From positions 1 to 24,992 of the forward strand of contig DATFVC010000072.1 in NCBI GenBank assembly GCA_035260485.1: a DNA stretch of 24,992 bases. Direction: 5' to 3'. This document shows, piece by piece, positions 5,223 to 13,037 of this stretch. The DNA is from VRUE01 sp035260485. GTDB taxonomy: Bacteria > Actinomycetota > Thermoleophilia > Solirubrobacterales > 70-9. The notes beneath the pieces are model-generated. The model saw only the letters and a program-made list of their open reading frames with translations. It made no database searches and had not been told where the DNA came from. Positions within the stretch are counted from its first letter, which is position 1. Each line of letters starts with the position of its first letter. Position numbers and translations under genes: made by a program.

Positions 5223-6197
5223 TCAGGAAAGCTCGGGCAGACCCTCCTCCGGGGTCGAGGCCTCGGCGTGGGTGCGGCGAGGGATGCGGCCGGCGCAGCG
5301 GGCAGTGTGACCGGCGTCGACAGCGCCGCGCAGGGCCCTGGCCATCGCGGTCGGGTCCTCGGCGCCGAAGATCGAGCTGGCCGCCATCACCGCGTCGCAG
5401 CCGAGCTCCATCGCCAGCGCCGCGTCGGAGGCGGTGCCGATGCCGGCATCGAGAACGACGGGGACCTCGGCTCGCTCCGTGACGATCGCGATGTTGTAGG
5501 GGTTGCGGATGCCGGCGCCGGAGCCGATCGGCGAGCCGAGCGGCATCACCGCGGCGCAGCCGGCCTGCTCGAGGCGGCGGGCGAGGATCGGGTCGTCGTT
5601 GGTGTAGGGGAGAACGGTGAAGCCCTCGCCGACCAGCGTCTCGGCGGCGTCGAGGAGCTCGACCGCGTCCGGATAGAGGGTGCGGTCGTCGCCGATCACC
5701 TCGAGCTTGATCCAGTCGGTCTCGAATGCCTCGCGGGCGAGGCGGGCGGTGCGGACCGCGTCGCGGGCGGTGAAGCAGCCGGCCGTATTGGGCAGGGCAA
5801 AGAGGCCGAGCCGGTCGAGCACGTCGAGGACCGAGCCCTTCGCTGCGGGGTCGATGCGGCGCAGGGCGACGGTGACGATCTCGGCCCCGGAGGCGGCGAG
5901 CGCCTCCTCCATCTGCTCCAGCGAGCGGAAGCCGCCGGTGCCCGCGATCAGACGCGAGGACCACTGGCGGCCGCCCAGCTCCCAGATCTCGGCGCCGCCC
6001 TGGATCGCCGCCAGCACCTCGACGCCGCAGCCCTCGGCCAGCGGGGTCGAGTCCCACTCGGCGCGCGGGACAACCATGCCGTCGAGCGCCACGGCCACGC
6101 CGCGACCCTCTCTCCCGGCGCCGCTCTCGCGCACAGCGTCGGCGAGCGTCGCGCCCGCCGGCAGCTCGCGCGGCTCGCCGTTCAGCTCGATCCTCAT
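5223..6197 (-). CDS. thiG: ThiS-ThiG fusion: sulfur carrier and thiazole synthase
   Basis: One 324-residue frame joins two thiamine enzymes. Residues 1-68 are ThiS, beginning MRIELNGEPRELPAG and ending AAIQGG, the Gly-Gly that normally is the free C-terminus carrying thiocarboxylate sulfur. ThiG follows at once from residue 69: SSRLIAGTGGF (80-90), PNTAGC (136-141), KLEVIGD with the Schiff-base Lys164, then a phosphate-binding region ending near GAEDPTAMA. ThiG makes the thiazole phosphate from deoxyxylulose phosphate, dehydroglycine and ThiS sulfur. ATG 6197 overlaps the thiO stop as ATGA; the frame extends further upstream, but only into thiO. An internal Gly-Gly cannot be adenylated unless the chain is cut, so processing is expected. 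No thiF is in the window. Confidence 0.92.
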   Translation of the reverse strand: MRIELNGEPRELPAGATLADAVRESGAGREGRGVAVALDGMVVPRAEWDSTPLAEGCGVEVLAAIQGGAEIWELGGRQWSSRLIAGTGGFRSLEQMEEALAASGAEIVTVALRRIDPAAKGSVLDVLDRLGLFALPNTAGCFTARDAVRTARLAREAFETDWIKLEVIGDDRTLYPDAVELLDAAETLVGEGFTVLPYTNDDPILARRLEQAGCAAVMPLGSPIGSGAGIRNPYNIAIVTERAEVPVVLDAGIGTASDAALAMELGCDAVMAASSIFGAEDPTAMARALRGAVDAGHTARCAGRIPRRTHAEASTPEEGLPELS

Positions 6198-7288
6198 GCA
6201 GGCGCCCCTTCGAGCCGGTCGACGAGCAAGCTCGCGGTCAGCGGCGCCAGCAGGATCCCGTTGCGGTAGTGACCGCACGCCCAGAGCAGGCCGTCGACGC
6301 CGCTGGCGCCGACCAGGGGCAGGTTGTCCGGCGTCCCCGGACGCAACCCGGCGGTCGCATCGGCCAACTCCATCTCCGCGACCTCGGGCAGCAGGCGGTA
6401 GGCCTCGCGCAGCAGCTCGTGGACGCCGCCCGCAGTTACAGCCGTGTCGAAGCCCCGCTCCTCAACGGTGGCCCCGACGACCAGGCGGCCGTCGGGGCGC
6501 GGCACCAGGTAGACGCGCTCGGAGGCGACGATCCGGCGACAGGGCGCAGCCCCGTCGCGGGCGCGCAGCTCGAGGACCTGGCCCTTGACCGGGCGCACCG
6601 GCGGGCGGGCGGACTCGGGCAGCCACTCGGCCTGCCCCGACCAGGCGCCGGCGGCGAGGACGATCGCGGCAGCGCGCAATTCCTCGCCGCCATCGGTCCG
6701 CACGCCGGCGATCCGCGCGCCGTCGTACAGCGCCGCCTCCACCCCGGTCTCGGTCAGCAACTCGATCCCCTCGGCCTCTAGCGCGGCCAGCAGTGCTGCG
6801 GCGAGGGCCCTGGGGTCGACCGAGGCCTCGTCCGGCGCGTGGACGCCGCCGTTGAAGGACGGGGTGAGGCCGGGCTCCAGCTCGCGGCAGCGACGCGGCG
6901 GCAGCCACTCGGCGCCGAGGCCGAGCGAACGCTGCAGCTGGTGCACCCGCCGCAGCTCCGCCGCCTCGTCGCGGTCAAGGGCAACGTGCAGGGCGCCATC
7001 GCGACGGTAACCGGTGGAGATGCCGCTCGCCGCCTCCAGCTCGGCGACGAAGCCTGGATAGAGCTCGGCCGCGGCGACGGTCATCTTCAGCAGCTCCGGC
7101 TCGCCGAAGGCGAGCTCGCCGACCGGAGCCAGCATCCCGGCGGCGACCCGCGTCGCCCCCGCCGGGGGTTGCGAGCGCTCCACCACCACGACCCGGGCGC
7201 CGCGCCGCGCCGCGCGCCAGGCGCAGGAGAGGCCGATGACACCGCCTCCGACGATCACCACGTCGTACCCACTTCGCTGCTCGTTCAC
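6194..7288 (-). CDS. thiO: Glycine oxidase ThiO
   Basis: ThiO is an FAD enzyme of the D-amino-acid oxidase family that oxidises glycine to the imine (dehydroglycine) used by ThiG. The 364-residue product shows the N-terminal dinucleotide fold VVIVGGGVIGLSCAWRAA (about 10-27), GATRVAAGMLAPVGE near 45-60, and the C-terminal FAD-binding segments GTPDNLPLVG and CGHYRNGILLAPLTA. I placed the start at GTG 7288 because GGAGG lies four bases upstream; the extra 30 codons of the longer frame only translate the riboswitch. The stop overlaps the thiSG start, so thiO and thiSG form one translationally coupled operon under the TPP riboswitch. Confidence 0.93.
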   Translation of the reverse strand: MNEQRSGYDVVIVGGGVIGLSCAWRAARRGARVVVVERSQPPAGATRVAAGMLAPVGELAFGEPELLKMTVAAAELYPGFVAELEAASGISTGYRRDGALHVALDRDEAAELRRVHQLQRSLGLGAEWLPPRRCRELEPGLTPSFNGGVHAPDEASVDPRALAAALLAALEAEGIELLTETGVEAALYDGARIAGVRTDGGEELRAAAIVLAAGAWSGQAEWLPESARPPVRPVKGQVLELRARDGAAPCRRIVASERVYLVPRPDGRLVVGATVEERGFDTAVTAGGVHELLREAYRLLPEVAEMELADATAGLRPGTPDNLPLVGASGVDGLLWACGHYRNGILLAPLTASLLVDRLEGAPA

Positions 7289-7290
7289 AT

Positions 7291-7390
7291 TGCCTCCGCC
7301 GGCATTACCCGGATCAGGTCCAGACGGTCGGCGGCCTCGATGCCGCCCTCTCAGCCTCGGCGCCCGGCAAGGCACCATCGGCTCCCGTTA
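7291..7390 (-). promoter_or_regulatory. TPP riboswitch (THI element) upstream of thiO
   Basis: The conserved THI-box blocks occur in order on the minus strand: GGTGCC near 7371-7376, GGCTGAGA at 7349-7356, ACCTGATCCGG at 7309-7319, and GCCGGCGGAGG at 7293-7303. The last block contains the thiO Shine-Dalgarno sequence GGAGG (7293-7297), four bases before the GTG. Ligand-dependent sequestration of that site, shutting off thiO-thiSG translation when TPP is plentiful, is therefore the likely mechanism. I do not see a separate terminator hairpin between aptamer and start. The exact P1 pairing was not resolved. Confidence 0.93.
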
Positions 7391-7398
7391 CGTCACCG

Positions 7399-7433
7399 AT
7401 GCTACCCCTCTCAGGAGCGCCGCAAGCCATAAT
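7399..7433. promoter_or_regulatory. Putative back-to-back promoters of thiO and thiE
   Basis: On the minus strand TAGCAT (7399-7404) with TTGCGG 15 bases upstream would start RNA near 7392, just ahead of the riboswitch. On the plus strand CATAAT (7428-7433) would start RNA near 7440, at the very beginning of thiE. The -35 matches are weak, so these are proposals from position and -10 similarity. Confidence 0.3.
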
Positions 7434-7436
7434 CGG

Positions 7437-8126
7437 ATGGTGAGCTTGGCCCCCCCAGAGTCCCGAGGTCCGCTGCGGCGCGAGCGGCTGCGCACGGCGC
7501 GCCTCTACTTCGTCTGCGAGGCGATGCCCCGTGGCGAGGAGCCGGAGGCGCTGCTCCATGCCGCTCTGAGCGGCGGCGTCGACATCGTGCAGCTGCGCGA
7601 GAAGGAGCTGGGACGGGACGAGGTCCAGCGCTCGGCGCGGACCTTCCGTCGCCTCTGCGACACCTACAGCGCCCTCTTTATCGTCAACGATGACCCGTAT
7701 CTGGCTCGGTCCTGCGACGCCGACGGTGTCCATCTGGGACAGGACGACATGCCGGCCGCGGAGGCGCGGGAGATCCTCGGGCCGGAGGCGATCGTCGGCC
7801 TCTCGACCCACTCGGAGGCGCAGCTCGCGGCAAGCGCCGAGCAGCCGGTGGATTACGTCAGCGTTGGGCCGATCTGGGAGACGCCGACCAAAGAGGGTCG
7901 GCCCGGCGTGGGCCTTGGTCTGGTCGAGCACGCCGCTGCCAATGCCGCCCACCCCTTCTTCGCGATCGGCGGCATCGACCCGGCGAACGCCGCCGATGTC
8001 GTCGCTGCCGGGGCGCGGCGGCTCGGCGTCGTGCGCGCGATCCGCGACGCCGACGACCCTGCCGCTGTCGCAGAAGCGCTGCGCGGAGCGCTGGCCGCGA
8101 TCGGAGAGGGAGCGCCCGGTGCCTGA
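7437..8126 (+). CDS. thiE: Thiamine-phosphate synthase
   Basis: ThiE joins the pyrimidine and thiazole phosphates to make thiamine phosphate. The 229-residue TIM-barrel protein has the family landmarks: VDIVQLREKELGRDE (about 42-56), LFIVNDDPYLA, DADGVHLGQDDMP, GLSTHS, YVSVGPIWETPTKEG and FFAIGGI near the C-terminal third. I start it at ATG 7437; GTG 7440 is equally possible. The frame runs on upstream of both, but only across the riboswitch on the other strand. There is no Shine-Dalgarno sequence and a -10-like CATAAT ends three bases before the ATG, so the mRNA may be leaderless. It diverges from thiO-thiSG and, unlike them, has no room for a riboswitch of its own. Its end overlaps the next start by eight bases. 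Confidence 0.93.
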   Translation: MVSLAPPESRGPLRRERLRTARLYFVCEAMPRGEEPEALLHAALSGGVDIVQLREKELGRDEVQRSARTFRRLCDTYSALFIVNDDPYLARSCDADGVHLGQDDMPAAEAREILGPEAIVGLSTHSEAQLAASAEQPVDYVSVGPIWETPTKEGRPGVGLGLVEHAAANAAHPFFAIGGIDPANAADVVAAGARRLGVVRAIRDADDPAAVAEALRGALAAIGEGAPGA

Positions 8127-8628
8127 GAGCTCCGACGCTCCGCGCAAGCGCAAGCAGCGCGGCGACGGCGCCCCCACGCCGCGCGAGCGGATGGAGCGCG
8201 GCTACGCCCGGGCCGAGGAGCGCAATCAGGAGGTGCGCGAGAGCCTCGAGCCGCTGGCCGAGGGCGAGCGGCCGCTGGTGGTGACGATCGGCGCCGTGGT
8301 CGCCGCCCTGATCGCGATCTCGATCCTCGCCGGCTACCTGGCCGGGGTCGAGGTCGAAGGCGGCAAACCGCGACTGGCCCAAGTGCTGGCGCCGGCCCTG
8401 TTGATGGGGATCATGGCCTGGGGGCTGTGGCGGGCGCGCTACTGGGCGGTGCTCGGCTTCCAGCTGCTGCTCGTCTTCCTCATCTTCAGCGCCGTCTTCG
8501 GCCTCGCGGTGCAAGCTGCGAGCGTTGCCCAGTTCGCGGTGACGCTGGGGCTGCTTGCCGTCTCCGGCTCCTTCTTCTACTTCATGGTCAAGGCGATGGC
8601 GCGGATCCAGATGCCGAGCCGCGACTGA
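8119..8628 (+). CDS. Small membrane protein with four predicted helices
   Basis: I do not recognise the family. The 169-residue product has a charged, Arg/Glu-rich cytoplasmic N-terminus of about 50 residues. Four hydrophobic segments follow: VVTIGAVVAALIAISILAGY (about 54-73), a second around LLMGIMAWGLW, a third around LGFQLLLVFLIFSAVFGL, and a fourth around LGLLAVSGSFFYFMV. A short basic tail ends RIQMPSRD. The GTG start at 8119 overlaps the end of thiE by eight bases, which argues for coupling to thiE; the longer frame upstream is a thiE shadow. Its position between thiE and lpd gives no clear hint of function. Confidence 0.8.
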   Translation: MPESSDAPRKRKQRGDGAPTPRERMERGYARAEERNQEVRESLEPLAEGERPLVVTIGAVVAALIAISILAGYLAGVEVEGGKPRLAQVLAPALLMGIMAWGLWRARYWAVLGFQLLLVFLIFSAVFGLAVQAASVAQFAVTLGLLAVSGSFFYFMVKAMARIQMPSRD

Positions 8629-8716
8629 TCGAGCCAGGTCGCGGTTCCGGTGCGCCTTTTGCACATCACGGGTACATGAAGAGCACGGGAGCGCCGGTTC
8701 TATAGGCTCAGGATCG

Positions 8717-10084
8717 ATGGCCGAGTCGTTCGACACGATCGTCATTGGCGGGGGCCCGGGCGGCTACGTCGCCGCGATTCGCTCGGCTCAGCTCGGCCGC
8801 AAGACGGCCGTAGTCGAGCGCGACAAGCCGGGCGGCCGCTGCCTCAACTACGCGTGCATCCCGGCCAAGACCGTGCTCCACACCGCCGAGCTCTACGACC
8901 AGGCGCGCAACGGCGCCGAGCTCGGGCTCGTCGTCAAGGACGCCTCGATCGACTGGGAGGCGCTGGGCAAACGCCGCGCCGCCGTCTCCGACTCGCTCTC
9001 GAGCGGAGTGAAGATGCTCTGGGACAAAAACAAGGTGGTGATGATCGAGGGCAAGGGATCGCTCACCACCGAGGGCAACGTCGCGGTCGGCGACGTCGTC
9101 TACGAGGCGGGCGTCGTAGTGCTCGCCACCGGCTCGGAGGCACTGCCGATCCCCGGGGTCGAGTTCGGCGACCGCGTTCTCGACACCTGGGGCACCTGGT
9201 CGCTGCCCGAGCAGCCGAAGAAGATCGCCGTCGTCGGCGCCGGCGCCTCCGGCTGCGAGATCGCTTCCGCTTACGGCCGCTTCGGCACCGAGGTGCTGCT
9301 GATCGAGATGCTCGACCAGATCCTCCCCGCCGAGGACAAGGACATGGCGCGGGTCGTCGAGCGGGCCTTCAAGAAGCAGAACATCACGATCTCCACCGGC
9401 GCCCCGGTCGAAAACGTCGAGGCGGGAAGCAAGTCGGTCAAGCTCTCCTACGGGGATACGTCGACCGAGGTCGACTACCTCTGCGTCGCCGGCGGCCGCG
9501 GCGCTGACGTCGATGGACTGGGCCTGGAGGCGGCCGGCGTCGAGCTGGAGGGGAACGGCAAGGTGAAAGTCGACGAGTTCGGTCGCACCTCCAACTCCAA
9601 GGTCTATGCGATCGGCGACCTGGTCAATGCCAAGGCGCTTGCTCACAAGGCCTCCGAGGAGGGGGTCGTCGCGGTCGAGCACGCCGTCGGCGCACCCACC
9701 CATCCCGTCGACCAGAACCTGATCGCCGGCGCCACCTTCTGCCACCCACAGGTCGCCAGCGTCGGCCTCACCGAGGCGGTGGCGAAGGAGGCCGGGCACG
9801 ACGTCAAGGTGGGCAAGCTGAAGCTGGGCGGGGTAGGCGCTGCGACCATCTACGACGACAAAGATGGCCTGGTCAAGCTCGTCGTCGACTCCAAGTACGG
9901 GGAGATCCTCGGCGCCCACATCGTCGGCAACCGGGCCTGCGACATGATCGCCGAGCTGGTCGCGACGATGGCGCTGGAGGGCGGCTACCAGGAGCTGGCG
10001 CGGATCGTCCATCCCCACCCCACCATCTCCGAGGCGATCCTCGACGCGGCGCGAGCGGTCGACGGCTGGGCGACGCACGCTTGA
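8717..10084 (+). CDS. lpdA: Dihydrolipoyl dehydrogenase (E3)
   Basis: The enzyme reoxidises the dihydrolipoyl arm of E2 using FAD and NAD+. The 455-residue length is normal. Visible motifs are the FAD fold TIVIGGGPGGYVAA (7-20), the redox disulfide in GGRCLNYACIPAK (Cys42 and Cys47), a second dinucleotide fold VVGAGASGCEIASAYGRFG, the second FAD segment VYAIGDL, and C-terminal HPHPTISEA, which supplies the catalytic His. ATG 8717 begins the homologous region; a TATAGG -10-like box at 8701-8706 would give a very short leader. The stop overlaps the next gene as TTGA. It opens the pyruvate dehydrogenase gene set. GGRCLNYAC replaces the commoner GGTCLNVGC, a mild variant that keeps both cysteines. 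Confidence 0.93.
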   Translation: MAESFDTIVIGGGPGGYVAAIRSAQLGRKTAVVERDKPGGRCLNYACIPAKTVLHTAELYDQARNGAELGLVVKDASIDWEALGKRRAAVSDSLSSGVKMLWDKNKVVMIEGKGSLTTEGNVAVGDVVYEAGVVVLATGSEALPIPGVEFGDRVLDTWGTWSLPEQPKKIAVVGAGASGCEIASAYGRFGTEVLLIEMLDQILPAEDKDMARVVERAFKKQNITISTGAPVENVEAGSKSVKLSYGDTSTEVDYLCVAGGRGADVDGLGLEAAGVELEGNGKVKVDEFGRTSNSKVYAIGDLVNAKALAHKASEEGVVAVEHAVGAPTHPVDQNLIAGATFCHPQVASVGLTEAVAKEAGHDVKVGKLKLGGVGAATIYDDKDGLVKLVVDSKYGEILGAHIVGNRACDMIAELVATMALEGGYQELARIVHPHPTISEAILDAARAVDGWATHA

Positions 10085-10671
10085 CCGCTGAGCGCGCCAC
10101 CTTCTACTTCGATCTCGGCTCCCCCTACGCGTACCTGACCGCGGAGCGGATCAGCGGGCTGTTCACCGACGCCGAGCTGGAGCAGCCGGAGTGGCAGCCG
10201 ATCCTGCTCGGAGGGTTGTTTCAGCGCTTCGGCCGGAGCTCGTGGGCTGATGGTCCCGACCGGGAGGGCGGGATCGCCGAGGTCGAGCGCCGGGCCGCGG
10301 ACTACGGGCTGCCGCGACTGACCTGGCCCGACCCCTGGCCCGGCAACACGCTGTTCGCGATGCGCGCTGCGACCTTCGCCAAGCAGACCGGGCGCACCGT
10401 CTCCTTCGCCCTCGCCGCCTTCCGCCAGGCCTTCGCCGCCGGCCGCGACCTGAGCGAGCACGACAACGTGATGATCGCTGCCGCAGCCTGCGAGCTGCAT
10501 CCCAACGCGATCGTCAAGGCCGCCGGCGCCAAGAGCGTCAAGAGCGCCCTGCGCGAGGCGACCGATCGGGCAGCGGAGCTGGGCGTGATCGGCGTCCCCT
10601 CGCTCGCCATCGGCAGCGAGGTCTTCTGGGGAGACGACCGAGTCGAGGAGGCGGTCGCCGCCGCGAGCTAA
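10081..10671 (+). CDS. DsbA-family / 2-hydroxychromene-2-carboxylate isomerase-like protein
   Basis: The 196-residue protein has the thioredoxin-fold layout of the HCCA isomerase/kappa-GST group: N-terminal FYFDLGSPYAYL (about 8-19), a helical insert with WPGNTLFAMRAA, and C-terminal GVIGVPSLAIGSEVFWGDDR, the cis-Pro region that binds glutathione or a similar thiol in relatives. There is no CxxC pair, so it is not a disulfide oxidase. The start is TTG 10081, overlapping the lpd stop by four bases. It lies between lpd and pdhA in one transcription unit, but a role in the complex is not established. Many actinobacteria lack glutathione, so the real thiol partner is unknown. Confidence 0.85.
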   Translation: MTAERATFYFDLGSPYAYLTAERISGLFTDAELEQPEWQPILLGGLFQRFGRSSWADGPDREGGIAEVERRAADYGLPRLTWPDPWPGNTLFAMRAATFAKQTGRTVSFALAAFRQAFAAGRDLSEHDNVMIAAAACELHPNAIVKAAGAKSVKSALREATDRAAELGVIGVPSLAIGSEVFWGDDRVEEAVAAAS

Positions 10672-10680
10672 GGTCAGGGC

Positions 10681-11889
10681 GTGGCAGACCTACCCGACGC
10701 CAGCACCTGTTACGAGCTGCTCGCGCGGATGGTCCTGATCCGCCGCTTCGAGGAGGAGGCGGGACGGCAGTACCAGCGGGCCAAAGCGGGCGGCTTCCTC
10801 CACCTGGCGATCGGCGAGGAGGCGACGATCGTCGGCGCCACCTCGGTGATGCGCGACGAGGACTATCTGATCGGGACCTACCGCACCCACGGCCACGCGA
10901 TCGCCCGCGGCACCGACCCCAAGCGGGTGATGGCCGAGCTGTTCGGCCGCGTCGACGGGACCAGCGGCGGCCGGGGCGGCTCGATGCACATCTTCGACCG
11001 CGCGAGCCGCTTCATGGGCGGCTACGGGATCGTCGGCGGCAACCTGCCGATCGCGGCCGGCCTCGCCCTCTCTTCCGAGTACAAGGGAGAGGACGCGGTC
11101 ACCGTCTGCATGCTCGGCGACGGCGCCTCCAATACCGGCAACTTCGGCGAGACGATGAACCTGGCGGCGCTCTGGCAGCTGCCGGTCTTCTTCCTGGTCG
11201 AGAACAATCTCTACGGGATGGGCACCTCGGTCGAGCGCCACTCGGCCCAGACCGACCTCTCCAAGAAGGCGGAGGGCTACGGCATCCCCGGCAAGCGGAT
11301 CGACGGGATGGACGTGATCGCCGTGCGCGAAGGAGTCGCCGAGGGAATCCGCCAGGCCCGCGAGGAGCACCGGCCGACCATCCTCGAGGCCTTCACCTAC
11401 CGCTACCGCGGCCACTCCGCCGCCGACCCCGAGGTCTACCGCGAGCGCGAGGAGGTCGAGGAGTGGCAGCAGAAAGACCCGATCGAGGTCTTCGCCCGGC
11501 GCTGCGTCGAGGCTGATGTGCTGGGCGAGCGAGAGGTGCAGGAGGTCCGCGACAAGGCCGATGAGCAGGTGAAGGCAGCGGTCGAGTTCGCCGACGCCTC
11601 GCCCGAACCGGCGCTGGACAGCCTCTACGAAAACCTCTACGTGATCGACAGCGCGGCGGGCTGGTACGCAGTCGACGAGCGCAGCCCCGAGCCGCACCGT
11701 GGCGAGCGCGAGGAAGAGTCGATGCCCGAGGCGGCTCGCGAGCTGGCCGAGGCCGGCGCTGCCTATGCCGGCCAGCCCGACCGGCCGCGCCCGAACCCGG
11801 CCGAGCACGGCGACGCCCAGGAGGGGGTCGAGCCAGAGGTGGCCGAAGAGGTCGAGGAGCGCGAGGTCCCAGAGGAGGTCGAGGACTGA
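10681..11889 (+). CDS. pdhA: Pyruvate dehydrogenase E1 component, alpha subunit
   Basis: E1 alpha and beta decarboxylate pyruvate on TPP and pass the acetyl group to E2. The thiamine pyrophosphate motif is GDGASNTGNFGE (146-157) through FLVENN (171-176). GGFLHLAIGEEA (38-49) and RYRGHSAADP (241-250) are typical of the family. The substrate could also be another 2-oxo acid, since branched-chain and acetoin enzymes are close relatives. After the conserved domain ends near residue 330 there is an extra tail of about 70 residues, mostly Glu, Pro and Ala and strongly acidic towards the end. GTG at 10681 is the chosen start. The stop TGA shares its A with the pdhB ATG, coupling the two subunits. 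Confidence 0.93.
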   Translation: MADLPDASTCYELLARMVLIRRFEEEAGRQYQRAKAGGFLHLAIGEEATIVGATSVMRDEDYLIGTYRTHGHAIARGTDPKRVMAELFGRVDGTSGGRGGSMHIFDRASRFMGGYGIVGGNLPIAAGLALSSEYKGEDAVTVCMLGDGASNTGNFGETMNLAALWQLPVFFLVENNLYGMGTSVERHSAQTDLSKKAEGYGIPGKRIDGMDVIAVREGVAEGIRQAREEHRPTILEAFTYRYRGHSAADPEVYREREEVEEWQQKDPIEVFARRCVEADVLGEREVQEVRDKADEQVKAAVEFADASPEPALDSLYENLYVIDSAAGWYAVDERSPEPHRGEREEESMPEAARELAEAGAAYAGQPDRPRPNPAEHGDAQEGVEPEVAEEVEEREVPEEVED

Positions 11890-12881
11890 TGCCCACGCTG
11901 CGGATGCGGGAGGCGCTGCGCGACGCGATGGCGGAGGAGATGCGACGCGACGAGGCCGTCTTCGTCATGGGCGAGGACGTCGGCGTCTTCCAGGGCGCGT
12001 TCAAGGTGACCGAAGGGCTGCTGGAGGAGTTCGGCGAGCGGCGCGTCCGTGACACGCCGATCTCCGAGAACACGATCGTCGGCGCCGGGGTCGGCGCCGC
12101 GATGGGCGGCCTGCGGCCCGTGGTCGAGCTGATGACCGTCAACTTCGCGCTGCTGGCGCTGGACCAGATCGTCAACCACGCCGCTGCGATCCCCTACATG
12201 TTCAACGGCCAGACCCGGGTACCGCTGGTGATCCGCATGCCGGGCGGCGGTGGCCACCAGCTCGGCCCCACCCACTCGCACAGCTTCGAGGCGCTCTTCC
12301 TCCAGGTGCCCGGGCTGCTCGTCGCCTGTCCCTCGACCCCGGCCGACGGCAAGGCCCTGCTGAAGGCGGCGATCCGCGACGACAACCCGGTGATCTTCAT
12401 CGAGCACGAGAGCCTCTACGGCGCCCGCGGCGAGGTCGCCGAGGACGGCGACGGCGAGGTGCTGCGCTTCGGCGAGGCGGCGGTGAGGCGCGAGGGCGGC
12501 GACGTGACCATCGTCGGCATCCTCAAGATGGCGCACATCGCCGAGGAGGCGGCGCGAGCGCTCTCGCACGAGCATGGGGTCGAGGCCGAGGTGATCGACC
12601 CGCGCACCCTGCGCCCGCTCGACCTCGACACGATCCTCGCCTCGGTGCGCAAGACGAACCGCGCGGTGATCGTCGAGGAGGGCTGGCCGCACGGCGGCGT
12701 CGGCGCCAACCTGGCGACGCTGATCACCGAGCAGGCCTTCGACCACCTCGACGCGCCGGTGCAGCGGGTGACCGGCGCCGACGTGCATATGCCTTATTCG
12801 AAGCGGCTGGAGCAGGCAGCGATCCCACACGAGGAGCACGTCGTGCAGGCAGCCTTGGCGGCGTTGGAGGGATCGCTTTGA
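11889..12881 (+). CDS. pdhB: Pyruvate dehydrogenase E1 component, beta subunit
   Basis: The 330-residue length is normal for E1 beta, the transketolase-like partner that completes the TPP site. Visible landmarks are VMGEDVGVFQGAF (26-38), DTPISE with the conserved catalytic-type Glu60, MPGGGGHQLGPTHSHSFEA (117-135) and a C-terminal domain with IDPRTLRPLD and VIVEEGWPHGGVG. The start ATG overlaps the pdhA stop by one base, consistent with equal production of both subunits. After its stop, a 118-nt palindromic element separates it from pdhC. Confidence 0.94.
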   Translation: MPTLRMREALRDAMAEEMRRDEAVFVMGEDVGVFQGAFKVTEGLLEEFGERRVRDTPISENTIVGAGVGAAMGGLRPVVELMTVNFALLALDQIVNHAAAIPYMFNGQTRVPLVIRMPGGGGHQLGPTHSHSFEALFLQVPGLLVACPSTPADGKALLKAAIRDDNPVIFIEHESLYGARGEVAEDGDGEVLRFGEAAVRREGGDVTIVGILKMAHIAEEAARALSHEHGVEAEVIDPRTLRPLDLDTILASVRKTNRAVIVEEGWPHGGVGANLATLITEQAFDHLDAPVQRVTGADVHMPYSKRLEQAAIPHEEHVVQAALAALEGSL

Positions 12882-12893
12882 GCTCGGCGATGG

Positions 12894-13011
12894 GGGAGGG
12901 TCGGGGGTCCCGACCGGGCGCTGGCTTTTTCGCTGGGAGGCCCGCTCCTCTCGCTGAGCCGGCACTGCGAAAAAGAGGACGCCGCGCCCGGTCGGGACCC
13001 CCGACCCTCCC
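12894..13011. repeat. 118-nt palindromic element between pdhB and pdhC
   Basis: The outer arms 12894-12921 and 12984-13011 are perfectly complementary over 28 bp. A second inverted pair lies inside: CTTTTTCGC at 12925-12933 and GCGAAAAAG at 12967-12975, around a GC-rich loop. It lies 12 bases after the pdhB stop and ends 26 bases before the pdhC start, and the pdhC Shine-Dalgarno sequence is outside it. In RNA it would form a very stable hairpin inside the operon. It could lower or process the downstream message, or be a dispersed palindromic repeat. I cannot see other genome copies from here. Confidence 0.85.
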
Positions 13012-13037
13012 TTCCAGGGCTCAAGGAGTTATCGCTC

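Noticed and set aside
6194..6197. Frameshift between thiO and thiSG
   Set aside because: The ATGA overlap is a normal translational coupling junction and both proteins are complete on either side.
7289..7378. Extended thiO start at 7378
   Set aside because: The extra codons translate the TPP riboswitch; GGAGG four bases before GTG 7288 decides the start.
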